A stretch of DNA of 61,491 bases, taken from contig JADHZB010002069.1 in the NCBI GenBank assembly GCA_015657535.1, positions 3,615 through 65,105 of the forward strand. The letters are read 5' to 3'. The translations under genes and the position numbers were made by a program. The number at the start of each line of letters is the position of its first letter. Position 1 is the first letter of the stretch. The notes beneath the pieces were generated by a model, which saw only the letters and a list, made by a program, of their open reading frames with translations, did no database searches and was not told where the DNA came from. This document shows, in pieces, positions 1 through 11,734 of the stretch. The stretch comes from Nephromyces sp. MM_2019 (taxonomy: Eukaryota; Apicomplexa; Aconoidasida; Nephromycida).

Positions 1-2300
1 CATCTAGTTAAGTCTAAAGCCCAAAAGTTGCACACCAACATTTCTACTTAGTACTTACACCCTAAGTAAGCCCGCTAGTAGAACTAGGCTCCATTTTACG
101 ATGCATAGCTAGATATCCGGCGAGACTAAGAGCAATAATTCTTCAGTCTTACTAGGCCATCTGACACTCTAGATATGTAGTGCTAATAAAGGCTAAACTT
201 AAACAACGAGTAGTGTCACGAGGAAGTTAAGCCTATTATCTTTAAGTAAACTCAAACCATAAGGATGGCGAGTAAAACGTTAACGCGTAAACAACTAATA
301 CTCGAAGATAACCTGAAGAGTTTCTTCAGCAGATTGACGAAATGGTGTATCCCAAAATCCCCCCCCCAACAAGAAGAATAAAAGAACACTCAAAAGGTTA
401 ATCGAAGAAAAGAAGATAGGAACAAGAATAACATATAGAAAAATATAGAAAAACTCTTTAAGAACTTATCCTTTAGAGATAACAAATTTTAGAGAGATTT
501 TAACGTTTTTTTTAATTTTCAACTTGAACTCTAAAAACTACATTCCCTCGTAATTCCCTGAAATCACGAAGTTTGCTAACTTTCCCGATTTCCTCATAAT
601 TACACACACGAATTTTGCTAGTTTAAAATTGAGCTAGCTAAGAGTTGCTAGAAATCCGCGCCTAACCGTGAAGAGTTGCACGCACTACAATCTTCACCGC
701 GTATAACATTAGTAAACCACTAGAAACTAATATAAAACCGCGCCCTCGAGTAAACTAGCGTCACTTTCACTTTGGATTACCCAAAACTCAATATCTAACC
801 TAAAGCTACTAGTTAGTGTCTTTGACGTCCACAAAGGGGACTAATATGTGGAACATTTTATGACTTATCTAGAGTGATTCGCAGCAACCGAGGCGACCTA
901 GAGTCAAGAAAAATTAGTTCTTTGAAGATGAATTAGCAGCTTAAAGAACAAGAAGAAGGAAAAGAAGTAAGGTCTCTTTAAGATGATGTGAAGAACAAGA
1001 AGGTTCTTTACAAGAAGAATACAGTTTTAGTTTTTATTAGTTTTATTTTAACTTTTTAATTCTTAACATTTACTCCCCAAACTTTTTACACGAACCAAAC
1101 TTTCGCGCCTAGCCTTAAATTTTTGAACTTTACCCAAACCCCTTGCTATTCAAAAGCTAGCATAACATCTAGCTAAGTTTAAAACCCAAAAGCTGCACAC
1201 AAACCCTTCTACGTAGTACTTACACCCTAAGTAAGCCCGCTAGTAGAACTAGGCTCCATTTTATGACTTATATGGGCTTATGGGCAGCAATCAGCTAGGA
1301 ACGGTTGCATACCTTAGAGCGCTTAAATAGATGGGGGGGGCGTTAAAAGCGAACCCCAGTTAACAAGTAGCTAGAAAGAATGTATCTCAACACCTAGCGT
1401 TCGGTGTGCCCATCTTAGGCACATAGTAAGGAAAAATTAGGAGTTCTTTAATTCCCCCCAGAAGAACTTCGCGGTGTAAAAACAACAACGAGTAATAATT
1501 TTAACTAGAAAACAGATTTTTAATAAAGAAAGATTTAACTTTTAACTTTTACCCCAAATTTACCTATTTTACCCAACGTTTTATACCATGAAGAAAACCC
1601 TTTTACTCGCTAACTAGAACTTAGTATAAATCGAAAGAACTTAACTTTCTCACTTTAAAGATCGACAATTTAGCTAGAAAAGTTGTACTAGAAATTAAGC
1701 ACGTAGTAGAACCAACCGCGGCCCTAGCATTAAAACTAATAAATAACTAACTAGAATTCTCTTTGAGTTTAGCACTAGAGTGTGTACTAAGAGTAGCCTA
1801 GTCGATGAAACGCTAATTCGAACGACTTCATCCGTACCCACCTCACTACCCGAGATAATCCATCTTATGGTTCATCTAGCCTACTCAACCCCCAATGCGT
1901 AGTGCTATTACAAACTCACAGACTCACGGAGCCTGTCTGAGTGAACACTAGACCCATCTTACGATAGTGAGTGCAAAGAAGAACAGAAGCAATTCTTTGC
2001 ACTCACTCTACCCAGTATAGTGAGCACAATGAATAGTTCTCGCTTTTCGGCAACCCCAAGAAGAATCTTGAGTTTTAGACGCAAGACACCCACAAATTAC
2101 TGGCCAATCCCAAAAAAAACCCCGAGGATCTCCAAGAAGAATTCGTTCTTGAATATGGTCACTTCGAAGCAAGAAGATTAGAGAATATTTATATATAACG
2201 AAAGACTTAGATTTTCTTTTACGTTTTAAAAACTTTTCCCCTTTTCCTTTCTCCTCCCCCTAACAAACTAACTTTCTTTAACTCCCAAACTAAGTTAATA
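1..2300. repeat. Block of four decayed repeat units, each with a TTCTT/AAGAA hairpin
   Basis: The clearest copies are 1-98 and 1166-1263, which align over 98 bases without gaps and share the core CTAAGTAAGCCCGCTAGTAG. Looser copies of the same layout can be followed near 740-1130 and 1770-2300: a conserved 5' box, the word ATTTTA(T/C)GA, a hairpin built on TTCTT/AAGAA, then a tail rich in TTTTAACTTTT and ACCCC. Hairpin arms are 313-318/324-329, 917-923/943-949, 1442-1448/1462-1468 and 1966-1980/1993-2007. No long open frame is present. Base composition is less AT-rich than the downstream intergenic DNA. It could be a subtelomeric or centromeric repeat family, or old mobile-element DNA; I do not recognise it. 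Confidence 0.6.
1966..2007. repeat. Perfect 15-bp inverted repeat (hairpin)
   Basis: AGTGAGTGCAAAGAA at 1966-1980 is matched exactly by its reverse complement at 1993-2007, leaving a 12-base loop. It is the strongest of the hairpins in the four repeat units. A rho-independent terminator is not expected in a eukaryote; a structured RNA or a replication or recombination site is possible but unproven. Confidence 0.75.
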
Positions 2301-2724
2301 CGTCTTCTTGTAAACCTACTCCCCGATATTGGGACAGCACTCATGTGCTCGCAAAGCTCGCACTAGTTTTCCTCCCCACTACTAATTCGATATATCGCTA
2401 CTTACAGTTTACTACTCAGTTCGAAGCACGGTTCACCCCGAAATACTTTAAAAGTAGTTCGTATTTCATAATTACTAGTAACGTTGACGCCCACGAGGGA
2501 GATATTCCCACGAATCACATTAACAAGTCATCGACATGTATCTTACTTGACACGGACCTTAAAACCCAAATTGACTACACATAACACCTAATATCCGAGC
2601 GGTAACGTAATTCGTACCGATCTCTAGTTATGCTGACCGACTTCCACGACTTTATCGCTCAATTTGAGCACATAGAAATCCATAACTATTTTACTATCCT
2701 TGATGGTACCAACTGGGATTTCTA
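2285..2724 (+). pseudogene. Coding remnants, unrecognised protein, two frames
   Basis: An open stretch from about 2285 to 2584 (segments SIYRYLQFTTQFEARFTPKY and DAHEGDIPTNHINKSSTCIL) ends at a stop. A second frame is open from about 2605 to 2724 (MLTDFHDFIAQFEHIEIHNY followed by FTILDGTNWDF). Codon use and amino-acid balance look protein-like, unlike the surrounding AT-rich DNA, but no start, splice pair or family could be established. The motif LDGTNW has only a faint resemblance to the start of copia-type Gag domains, too short to rely on. It is probably a broken gene continuous with the next remnant. Confidence 0.35.
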
Positions 2725-2730
2725 ATTAAT

Positions 2731-3358
2731 ATGAACAACATAAATAGTCCACCACCGGGCACACACCCATCCGACACACACTTCACTTTCGACATAACTA
2801 TACAGAAGTAATTGAGGCGCAAGCTCAGGGAGCTCCGGCTAGAAAATCAGGAGCTTTGGAGAGCGAGATCCGTACCAGAGTCCTGGAATAGACCCCCCAC
2901 CGCCGATATAGATCACGAAGAAAAGGAAGTCTATAGACTGACAAAGGCCCTAGACCTGAAGCCAGGCTCCATAGAGGTATCCACAAAAGAGAGCTGGGAT
3001 GAACTGATCGAGCACAGGGTAGCAACGACAAGGAGCATGTCGGTTGCGACTAAGTACGTCCTAAGACTATTACACAGGCTGGGAAGCGTTACTATAAGAA
3101 GGGCCCTAAAGAGGAACTCGAAGGTAAAGAGGATGTAGACAGAATGCGGGACGCAGTTGCTAAAGAGCTCTTATTCAAAGATGCCCAGAGAGGGAATTAG
3201 AGGAAGAGATGAGGAATGGTAACTTCAGAGGGTTCGTTGTATATGCTTATGCAAGTCATAACCGCATGTTCACTACCTCAGCAGCAGACCTAGGTGCTCT
3301 TTTAGATCAAAATCAAGGAATTTCTTTTTTCATCAGGTCTTATTATTTTCTGGCCTAA
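2731..3358 (+). pseudogene. Frameshifted gene remnant of unknown family
   Basis: Protein-like sequence continues through three frames. It starts at an ATG (MNNINSPPPGTHPSDTHFTF), meets an in-frame TAA at 2809, and continues in the same frame (ELRLENQELWRARSVPESWN, then VYRLTKALDLKPGSIEVSTK). It shifts near 3060-3090 to a frame reading GKRYYKKGPKEELEGKEDVD, and again near 3190 to ELEEEMRNGNFRGFVVYAYA, ending at TAA 3356-3358. Charged, GC-richer codons set it apart from its surroundings. One nonsense and two frame changes argue for a decayed gene, although undetected introns are an alternative. I do not recognise the family. It lies directly after the repeat block, as expected of subtelomeric gene-family debris. 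Confidence 0.5.
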
Positions 3359-5572
3359 CCCTACTTAGTAGTAGGCCCTATAAATCTTCATTGTCTGATG
3401 TAATGTATGCGTTACAAAATTGAAATGCGTAATTTAACAATTTAATCCTTAAAATCTAAGTCATATTTTAAAGCATTCAATTTAGAAGAATACTCAAAAA
3501 ACTTCTCCAAAGTACTGCTTAATTTTCATGGTAGCTAGCATTTAGGTAGAGCGTGTAACCATAGCCTTAATTGTACCATCGAGACCAGTATTATACTATA
3601 GGGAATTCAAAGTAGCACATTTAATGGGTACTGCTATACCCAAATTCTAGGTACAAGTTAAAAAGTTAGCTCTACGTATAAATCAAGTAATTAATCGAGC
3701 TTAGAAATCGCTAACTATGTATAGACACACGATAAAACTTTCATCTCTTCCTTAACGTATATGTTTTGATTTTGTAAAAGGAGTATCTATGATCAATTTA
3801 TCATAATGATCAGCAATTAGTTATAATTTTGAGTGCTATAGGGATGTATTAAAGTGAGAATTAGTAAAACAAAAAAGAATTAAAGCTAAATACAAGTAAC
3901 CTGCAATAAGAGATCAACATACCCTAGTCTACGTGACAGACACTCGGCTGTAGCCATAGATCCATAGACAAAATTACAGTGCTACTAAGAAATTTTAATC
4001 AAGCCTTTAAAACTTCACCAAACTCTTCTATTCCCAATTTAAATACTAGTATTACTTATGAGTTGCCTGGGTGTATTTTCTCTTGATTCTCCACTTTCAC
4101 TTGACGAACAAAAACATGTTTACTTCAATCAGAAGTGGCAAGTAGCTTCTAGTTTTAATTAAGTTTTAATTTAGATAACAAAAGCTAGCTACGAATTTAA
4201 CATGAAAGGTACAAAAAGCATATGCTTTTACAAAAAACAAGGCTTAGCTATATCTTGATTAAAGATCCTAAAATTGTAATAAATTATCTCTCAGCTCGAG
4301 TTTAGCATGTTTTAGTTATTTTAATATATATTTAACTTCCGGGAAATGCAAGTAATTTCATTTTCATAAATCCTATTTAAAATATTTTGCTGGTTCGTTT
4401 ATTAATTCAAAACCAAAAACGCCTAACAAATTATTCACATATAGCCTTCCAACTAGTAAAGCTTAGTTTACTTGTAGCTAATTTACTCATCTATTGTTAA
4501 GTTTTTTAAATACTCTCAAAGAATAACACATGATAAAGCAGAGTTATCCCAAGCATAAAAAAGGTAAGTTCAAGATAATTCATTAGAGAGGTGAAATACA
4601 AATTTTGAGAATATGGCATATCCCTCTATATTTCATTAACCTCTCTATCAATTAAAAATGGGTTTAATATAACAAAATTGGCAAACCTGGAGTAAACTCA
4701 TTGGATATACACAATTTACATGGCAGGTGTTATATATTATCATATTGTTTGTCATTAAAGGTAGCATGTATCGCATACTTGTAATAATAAGGCTATTTCC
4801 TATTCCCAAGAGTAGACTATTAGAAGTTTTAAACATAAATATAAGTTGTAATAGCGATAAAATATTAAATGAAGTAAGTAGTTATAGATTAACTGTATTC
4901 AATGAACCTCATAGTATCACCTCGTAAAATCGTATGGTATGCATATTTCCATGGTATTAAGTAGAATTTGGATTACAAACAGGTTTAAAACTAATGACAC
5001 TTTTTATACTCGGCCATTCGTTTAGTTGCATTATGATTTAAAAATTGCTTTCACATGATTTCTGTGGAATATATCTAGAAGTTACAACTACAGTCCAAAG
5101 AGATGTTATATAGTCTAATTGAGACAATTTTATGGCTAACAACAATAAAAGCTTCATCACCCTAGATTATTCCTTATAATTATAATCATACACAAAACAT
5201 TCCATAAAATAATGAAGACTCATTATTTTGCCTGCCTATTCTATATGATAGCACGAGCAATTTACTATTATAGTCACATTTTTGTGTTTTTTTGTCACAC
5301 ATTCTTAAATTATGCTCTAATTTCTTTATTAAATCAAACATTGAATTTCTCATAGCTCTTGCCTTGAATTCTAATTGAGTATATAACGAATTATATCACT
5401 AAGGATATCCTATCAGGTTCCAAATCTTAGACATAATCAGTTGATTAAACATCAAATGTCAATCAAACGTAGCTAATGACAAAAAGTAACCTCTAAAATC
5501 AATTAATTCTCTATACAAATTTTATAACACAATCCTATCTGTGTCACATTCATCACTTCTGATCTAACCTCC
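3359..5572. other. Intergenic AT-rich DNA
   Basis: About 2.2 kb with dense stops in all frames. Short open stretches near 4648-4927 lack protein-like composition or partner exons. I see no RNA gene or convincing repeat. It presumably contains the promoter and 5' UTR of the RNA polymerase III subunit gene downstream. Confidence 0.6.
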
Positions 5573-8500
5573 ATGCATATTGAAGAAGTTCGATTAGCGA
5601 AATGTATCTTAAACGACCAGTTTGGTTCACCCGTACAGAGTGTTGGTCACGTATTGATGCTACGAGGGGCCATCAGCCTCCATGAATTGATTGTAGATTT
5701 GCCAAACATTGATTTCCTCACCCTCCGAAACACCCTTCTTATCTTGATACAACACAACGTTGTAATCCCAACCTTTCACCTTCCGCAAAATACGCATTCT
5801 ATTCTAGAAATCCCAAACCACTACTTGCCTACTACATATACCCTTGACAAATTAGAGTTGATGCAGAGGCTGCGGTTTTCAAATTTTATGAGATTTGTTG
5901 AGGAAATTCACAGCAAGACCGCTCGGATGTTAATATGCGAGCTAATGAAATTAGGGCGTGCGCCTATCAATACCATAATTCAAGCAACTCAGGATAACCC
6001 ATGTATAAACAATGAATATATTATGTTGAATATAAAGCATGTTGATTCAGGTCCTTTGGTATAACCCTATAGGCTATAGAATACACAATTTGATAAATAA
6101 TCTTTGCGGCAAAAATATCTCCATACTCCAGATTCCTTTAAATATTTTAATTTTTGCTTTAAAATAAATAATAAAATTCTTTTATGCATATACATTGATT
6201 TTTAATTATTTCTTGAACAAAGATCTTGATAGTAATTTGTTTAATAAAACCTGCTTCATAAAACCTTTTACGAAATAGATAATCAAATGGAGATATCCGA
6301 AGACCAAGGGGATAAAATAAGCAACACAAAATTCCATAAAGAGCTAAAGGATGAATTTATGAAATTAATTGCGTCAGACTATATATTTTTATGTGAATCA
6401 TTAGACAAGCCAGTGCTTCAAGAAATTGAATCAAAATGGGATGAGCTTCCAACAGGGAAAAGCAAAGCCTCTTCATCAGGTAACCCAAAAAAAAGACCCA
6501 GAACAATGTCAAGAACTAATTCAAAAAGTAATACTAAGAATAAGGTAAATAAAATATATTAGTTCACACTTTACTATTCCTTAATCTTAGAAGCAAGATA
6601 AATAGCTTACGCTTCTGAAACCATACAAGTACTTGAAACATATATTCATGCCTTCCCCTACTATTTATAATCAAATCAATAACTGGAAAAACGTCACTCC
6701 AACGACTTTCTACCCTCTACTTGTATTAGATCCAAATAAAATACTGCAGCTCTATGATCACATTTCGCAAAATGAACCCAATAAACCTTTTCTATACTAT
6801 GCTAAACTAACTCCTTGAATTAATCATATTTTTTCTCTTATAGTACACATTTCAATTTTCTCTTTATTAATCCCTAAATCTTTCCTATCCAACACGTCCT
6901 TACACTATTTCTCACAGGATTTTGAAGTATCCAATGTTAAACCGGAGCTTGATGACTTAAATCATATCCCTAATGAGCTCTTATATCTACTCCGTATGTT
7001 TATAAAAGCTTTTATATAGTATATATACAATTAATTTAAATAAATATATTCCATAGACATGTAGAATATATCAAGCAAATATATATGACACTAAATTGAA
7101 TTCATAAATAATATTTCAAACAAATACGTAATCTTTATGTTAAGACACTACCCCAGATGAGATCAGCACAGAATCTGCTGACAAGCAAACTAATTCTCTG
7201 CCACAAACTCACACCAAGCAATATGAGGAGCTTTTTGAAAAATTTGTCAATGACAAAACACCCTTTAGAGTTAACTCCTCTTTTCTTACATTTGAATTGT
7301 GCAAAAAGGTTGTTGAAAACTTTTTTTGCACTCGCTTGGGTATGAGTAAGATAATACGCTTAACAGTAAGGGCCCTCCTTACACGTGTTCGAAAAAATAC
7401 ACGAGAAGTTGACATTAAAGAGGACCACGTTTCTTGTGGTACGTTATGCAAACATCAATAAACCCCACACATCCTCTTACAAAAGAATCACACCCACCAC
7501 ACTAAGTGATAACTTATAGATAACATCCACACCACACTTTTAATCACTTATACTATAGGCTACATGAGCTTTGAAGAAATTATCAAAACTATTGAGAAGG
7601 ATCCCTTATATAAATCGAATCAAAAAATTCAAAACAACAATTTATTGAAAGTGATCGATGTACTTGTTAAACACCCAGACCATGCCGTTCTACTCTCCAT
7701 ACAAAGTAATCAAATTTATAAATTTAAGACAAGAAAACGCTCCCCTTTTATCTGATTTAAGGAATGACAATATAATTTCAATATAGTTATAAACATTAAT
7801 ACATCTAAACCCTATAATTTTCAACACGACATAACACACTCTATTACACTTTACCTTCAATTGCTCATCATATAATTTTAAAAATCAGCACTCAATGACT
7901 ATATTCGTGCAAATTATTTTATTAAACAAAATTTTAGATGGTGAGGCTAAATATGCAATTGATTGGCAGCAATTGAGGCACATTCTGCAAAAGCATGTCG
8001 TATTCGAGTATGCAATTTTTTTTAATCTTATTTGGAAATCTTTCTTAGAAAAAAGCAATTACAACTAGTCAAATATGCCATCTTTCTCCATGCTTAATAC
8101 TTCTTCATAACCCTAAACTACTGCTCACTACATATAATTCGACAAACAAGGAAATAAACTTAGTTATGAACACACTCTAATAACTTTATTCTCCGAATGT
8201 TTAACATCTATTTATTCCACCTCTTATGATTTTCTCTTACCATATGCATTAATCAGCTATATACGCTCCACATGTGGTGACTATTCTGCTCGGATTTGGA
8301 ACTATTTAGTTACCTCAAACTCTGAAGGGAAAGCTGACAAACACGAAAATATTTTTTGCGATGATCAAACAGTAAGTCGATTGTTTTACAATTGCAAACT
8401 GAATCTGCATGTATATATGAACATCATTTCACAATAATTCTAGCTAGAAAAACTTTGTTTTAGAATATTTTTATACTGTGAAACAAACATTCATAATCTA

Positions 8501-9761
8501 ATAATTAAATAATAAGCTCTATCATTGTTTTATTCTAATAGTTTATTATTAGACTTATGAGGCTTTGTGAGGTAGTACTTATATACATTGAGAATTATAT
8601 ACAATATAAATCTACTTAAAAATAAATTTCAATTTAATAAAGGTATCTATTCCTCAACTAATATGATTTTAAATATACTCTCAGATAGCAGAAACAGTTC
8701 TAGTACCTCCTAACGTTGCTCGAGAGGCTATGTATAAATTAGCTGATGCTGGAATGGCTCGTTATTATGAATCTGTGAGATAAAAGAGATCTACTCACTT
8801 ATGAAACTGGCATAATAATTATTTTCAAATCTTAATCTGTTGACTAAGCACGCTCTAAACTAATAGTGGAAACACTTTATTTTATGCACAAACACTCATC
8901 AGCTTCCCTTCTCTGCTCACACTTTACACCTGTATACTTCAATCTATGTAGGACAATATGTTTAAATCCACACAAGCCCTCCCTCAAAAGCACTCTCTGC
9001 TTATATCTTCTTCCTTGCAACAAGTAAGAGCCAGAGTTTCACAAAATTTACACAAATCGCACACATATTTTGAGAACCTTAAAACGTTCCTATAAAATAG
9101 ACATAATAACCGAGCTAACCTTTTTATCAAAAATAGTGTATAAACAAATCTTTTTATATAATTCATTATTTTTTAAGCTCCAATACTTACTACATCAAAA
9201 TATACATACAACTTCAAAACGTAGAATTTTCATAAATTGAAAAATCTTCCTAAATGAATTTTAAAACCAATTTTCAGTCTATACAGAAGGCTATACAAAA
9301 CCATCACAAAATTTTACTCAATTTAATGGAAGGGAAAAAGAACCAAAATGAACAAGCCATGCAAATTGGTTCCAGGTACGACATTACTTTCGATCAAAGG
9401 AATCACATAACCAGCAATCAACATCTCACAACGCTCCACAATATACTATTGTCAAACTATAAAAAATTTTTAATTATATGCTTTTTGATTGTGCATTTAC
9501 TTGTCAATATCTTCTAATTATAATGTTTGCAATCCTTCTTCTCTATCTAGATACACATATTATATCATTATTTATACCACTATGTCACATATCATAAATA
9601 AGTGATGTCCAACATTCTATTAATCTTATCTATTTGTCAGCCTTTGGGCACTATCAGAAGCTGAAATGGATAGTCTGAGACAACGACAGAAGGGAGAGGA
9701 TATCTTGGAGGCACAATTATTAAAATTGGATGAGCCTATAATGATCTTGCGTGATTTTTGA
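5573..9761 (+). CDS. RPC3: RNA polymerase III subunit RPC3 (C82/POLR3C homologue), 12 exons
   Basis: Subunit of the RNA polymerase III RPC3-RPC6-RPC7 initiation subcomplex, nuclear; its winged helices help open promoters of tRNA and 5S genes. Exons: 5573-6050, 6279-6544, 6606-6722, 6918-6993, 7157-7438, 7559-7705, 7938-8007, 8257-8371, 8685-8774, 8952-9023, 9278-9375, 9641-9761. All phases close, giving 643 residues (human 534, yeast 654). The N-terminal winged helix contains the family signature LIQHNVV. A FRVNSSFLTFELCKKVV segment matches the family's WRVN region, followed by IRSTCGDYSARIWNYL. The C-terminus EAQLLKLDEPIMILRDF matches the family's KLE...LDETIFLLRDF ending. An acidic/basic insert lies in exon 2. 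Exon 3's donor (GTATTA) and exon 1's (GTCCTT) are the weakest junctions. The AT-rich introns carry no CA arrays. Confidence 0.9.
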
Positions 9762-11734
9762 ATACACATCACAAACTACAAACATATACACACAGCTCAA
9801 AGGAGTACATTGGTATCGCATTTGTGAGACCTAGCCTAATTTTAAAATCACAAAAGTCAACCATTTTACAGTTAAAAATTTCTTACAACAAGGAGAACAT
9901 TCGTCATAATTAAATTGCAGCTGTGAGATAGATCACCCTTGCAATTATCATGGTTTTGGCACTACTATAAAGCATATCAATTAGATCTTGACATCATTAA
10001 TTTCATAGATTAACTGCTAAAGCCATACAATACCAAATTAAAGTTTATTACATCAACCGTTTCTTGTAAATGTTATATAAAAGTATCCTTTTGCACACAC
10101 ATTAAGCTCATTATTATCTACAGACAACATCTATTATTATATTATAATCGAACATCTTCAGATGAAATGATTATCATCATCAACCCTAAATACTATAATT
10201 TTACACACACTTTTAATTTTGAATTTGACTCGAACAATCTACATTTCTATCGACATATTATTAGCCATCATAAAGCATTTGATTTGAAAATTGTTAAAAC
10301 TCTACAACGTATTGCACATCGATTAAAACTATTTTTCTTAGCTATTGGTATGTAGTTGCTTCATTTAAAGTAATAATTATTGATTCACATGACGGCAATT
10401 TATATACCATCTATTTAAAAATGAATACAAACAACAAGAAAAGTGATTCTCAAAATTTTATTTTAAGAATAGAAAGCAAATAATTTCACAATTAATGTAT
10501 AAGTATCAAAACTTGTGTTAGCTGTATATAATATAAAGTATTTAATAAAAATGTCAATCACGGCTGCTGTAAAACAAAGTTTAATCATATATAAAGCTTA
10601 GCTTTCAAGCCAAAATTATTAAGTTAAATTTGCTTAGTAGATACTTCACTATGTACAGCAATACTACAAGCTTAAATAAGGGTAACATAAAAATTTCAAA
10701 ATATTTTAATAAAATTTACAATAGAAAATACATTAAAAGTAGAATTCAAAGCTAAGTTAATAAGTTGATTCCGGGGGATATAATGTTAGAAATTATTAAT
10801 AATATCAATTCGTTATTTATATTGGTCTAATTGAAAGTTTTACCAGATATTGTAGCCTTATTTGTCTGTATAAGCAAAGAGATATACAAACACGCAATAG
10901 AGTTATATATTTATATATTAGTAAACAAAAAATTTATCTAAAATTTTTAAAATTTAAATTAAATAAAACATTTCATAAAATTTTTTAAATCAAAATAGAT
11001 TTTATATGAAATTCTCGCAAAATTAAAAAAAAAATTTAGTTTATTTATTTCAGCTTTTTTACCTAAAATTGTATTTAGTCCCTAATACACCCCATTGCTA
11101 AAGTTCTCAACCAAAATTTATCATTATAAAGTTGTTATATTTGATATTGAATAGTAATTCAATATAAAATACCTTTGTAAGACAACTTATAAAAATTATC
11201 AAAACAAATTGTTAATTAAAACTAAAAAATTTGACTCTAAAAAGAAATAGCAAACCTAATTTTACTAAACAGTAAGGAAGAGGAAAAATTTTCAATAACA
11301 AAAAATTTCCACCAAAAAAGGTAACAAGAAATTTTATTTGTAAATTTTTCTACCAAACAGTTTTATAAATTGGTTCAGCTTATGAGAAATAAAATTTAAG
11401 CACCTCTGTAGCATTTGTATATAACACAAATGATATACTAGATGTAACAAACAAAATTATTAATCGCATATGAAGCAATATTTCCCTTCAAATTATTTCT
11501 GAAACTATATTAATATCAATATTGGATTTTTATCTTTCAAAGGCTTAGCTTGGTAACAATTAGATAACAGTTTTAATATACTGCTAGCTGCTTTAACTTA
11601 GGGACAATTAAGCTATTAAAGTTTTCTAATTTCATCATAATTACACGTGACCTTTTTATTCGAAGCATCCGCGTAAAGTATACATATAGTTATAAAAATA
11701 GTTCTATTAATATATACAGGCAATCTTTGGAAAA
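9762..11734. other. Intergenic region with one possible unassigned exon
   Basis: Mostly AT-rich and stop-dense. The exception is about 10143-10343 on the plus strand: an open stretch preceded by TTCAG and followed by the donor-like G/GTATGT, encoding FTHTFNFEFDSNNLHFYRHI and HRLKLFFLAIG. It could be a single exon of a small gene or a spurious ORF. No partner exons were found, so no gene is called. Confidence 0.4.

Noticed and set aside
1966..2007. Hairpin as a bacterial-type terminator
   Set aside because: No U-tract follows and the surrounding genes are intron-containing eukaryotic genes.
2825..3031. Minus-strand 68-codon ORF
   Set aside because: Antisense to the better-supported plus-strand remnant; its composition follows from that frame.
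2812..3138. The 108-codon open frame as an intact gene starting at TTG
   Set aside because: The same frame extends upstream through a stop to an ATG at 2731, and protein-like sequence continues in other frames downstream, so it is a fragment.
10167..10355. Small gene starting at 10167
   Set aside because: Only one open stretch with donor-like end; no partner exon or family, so listed only as a possible exon.
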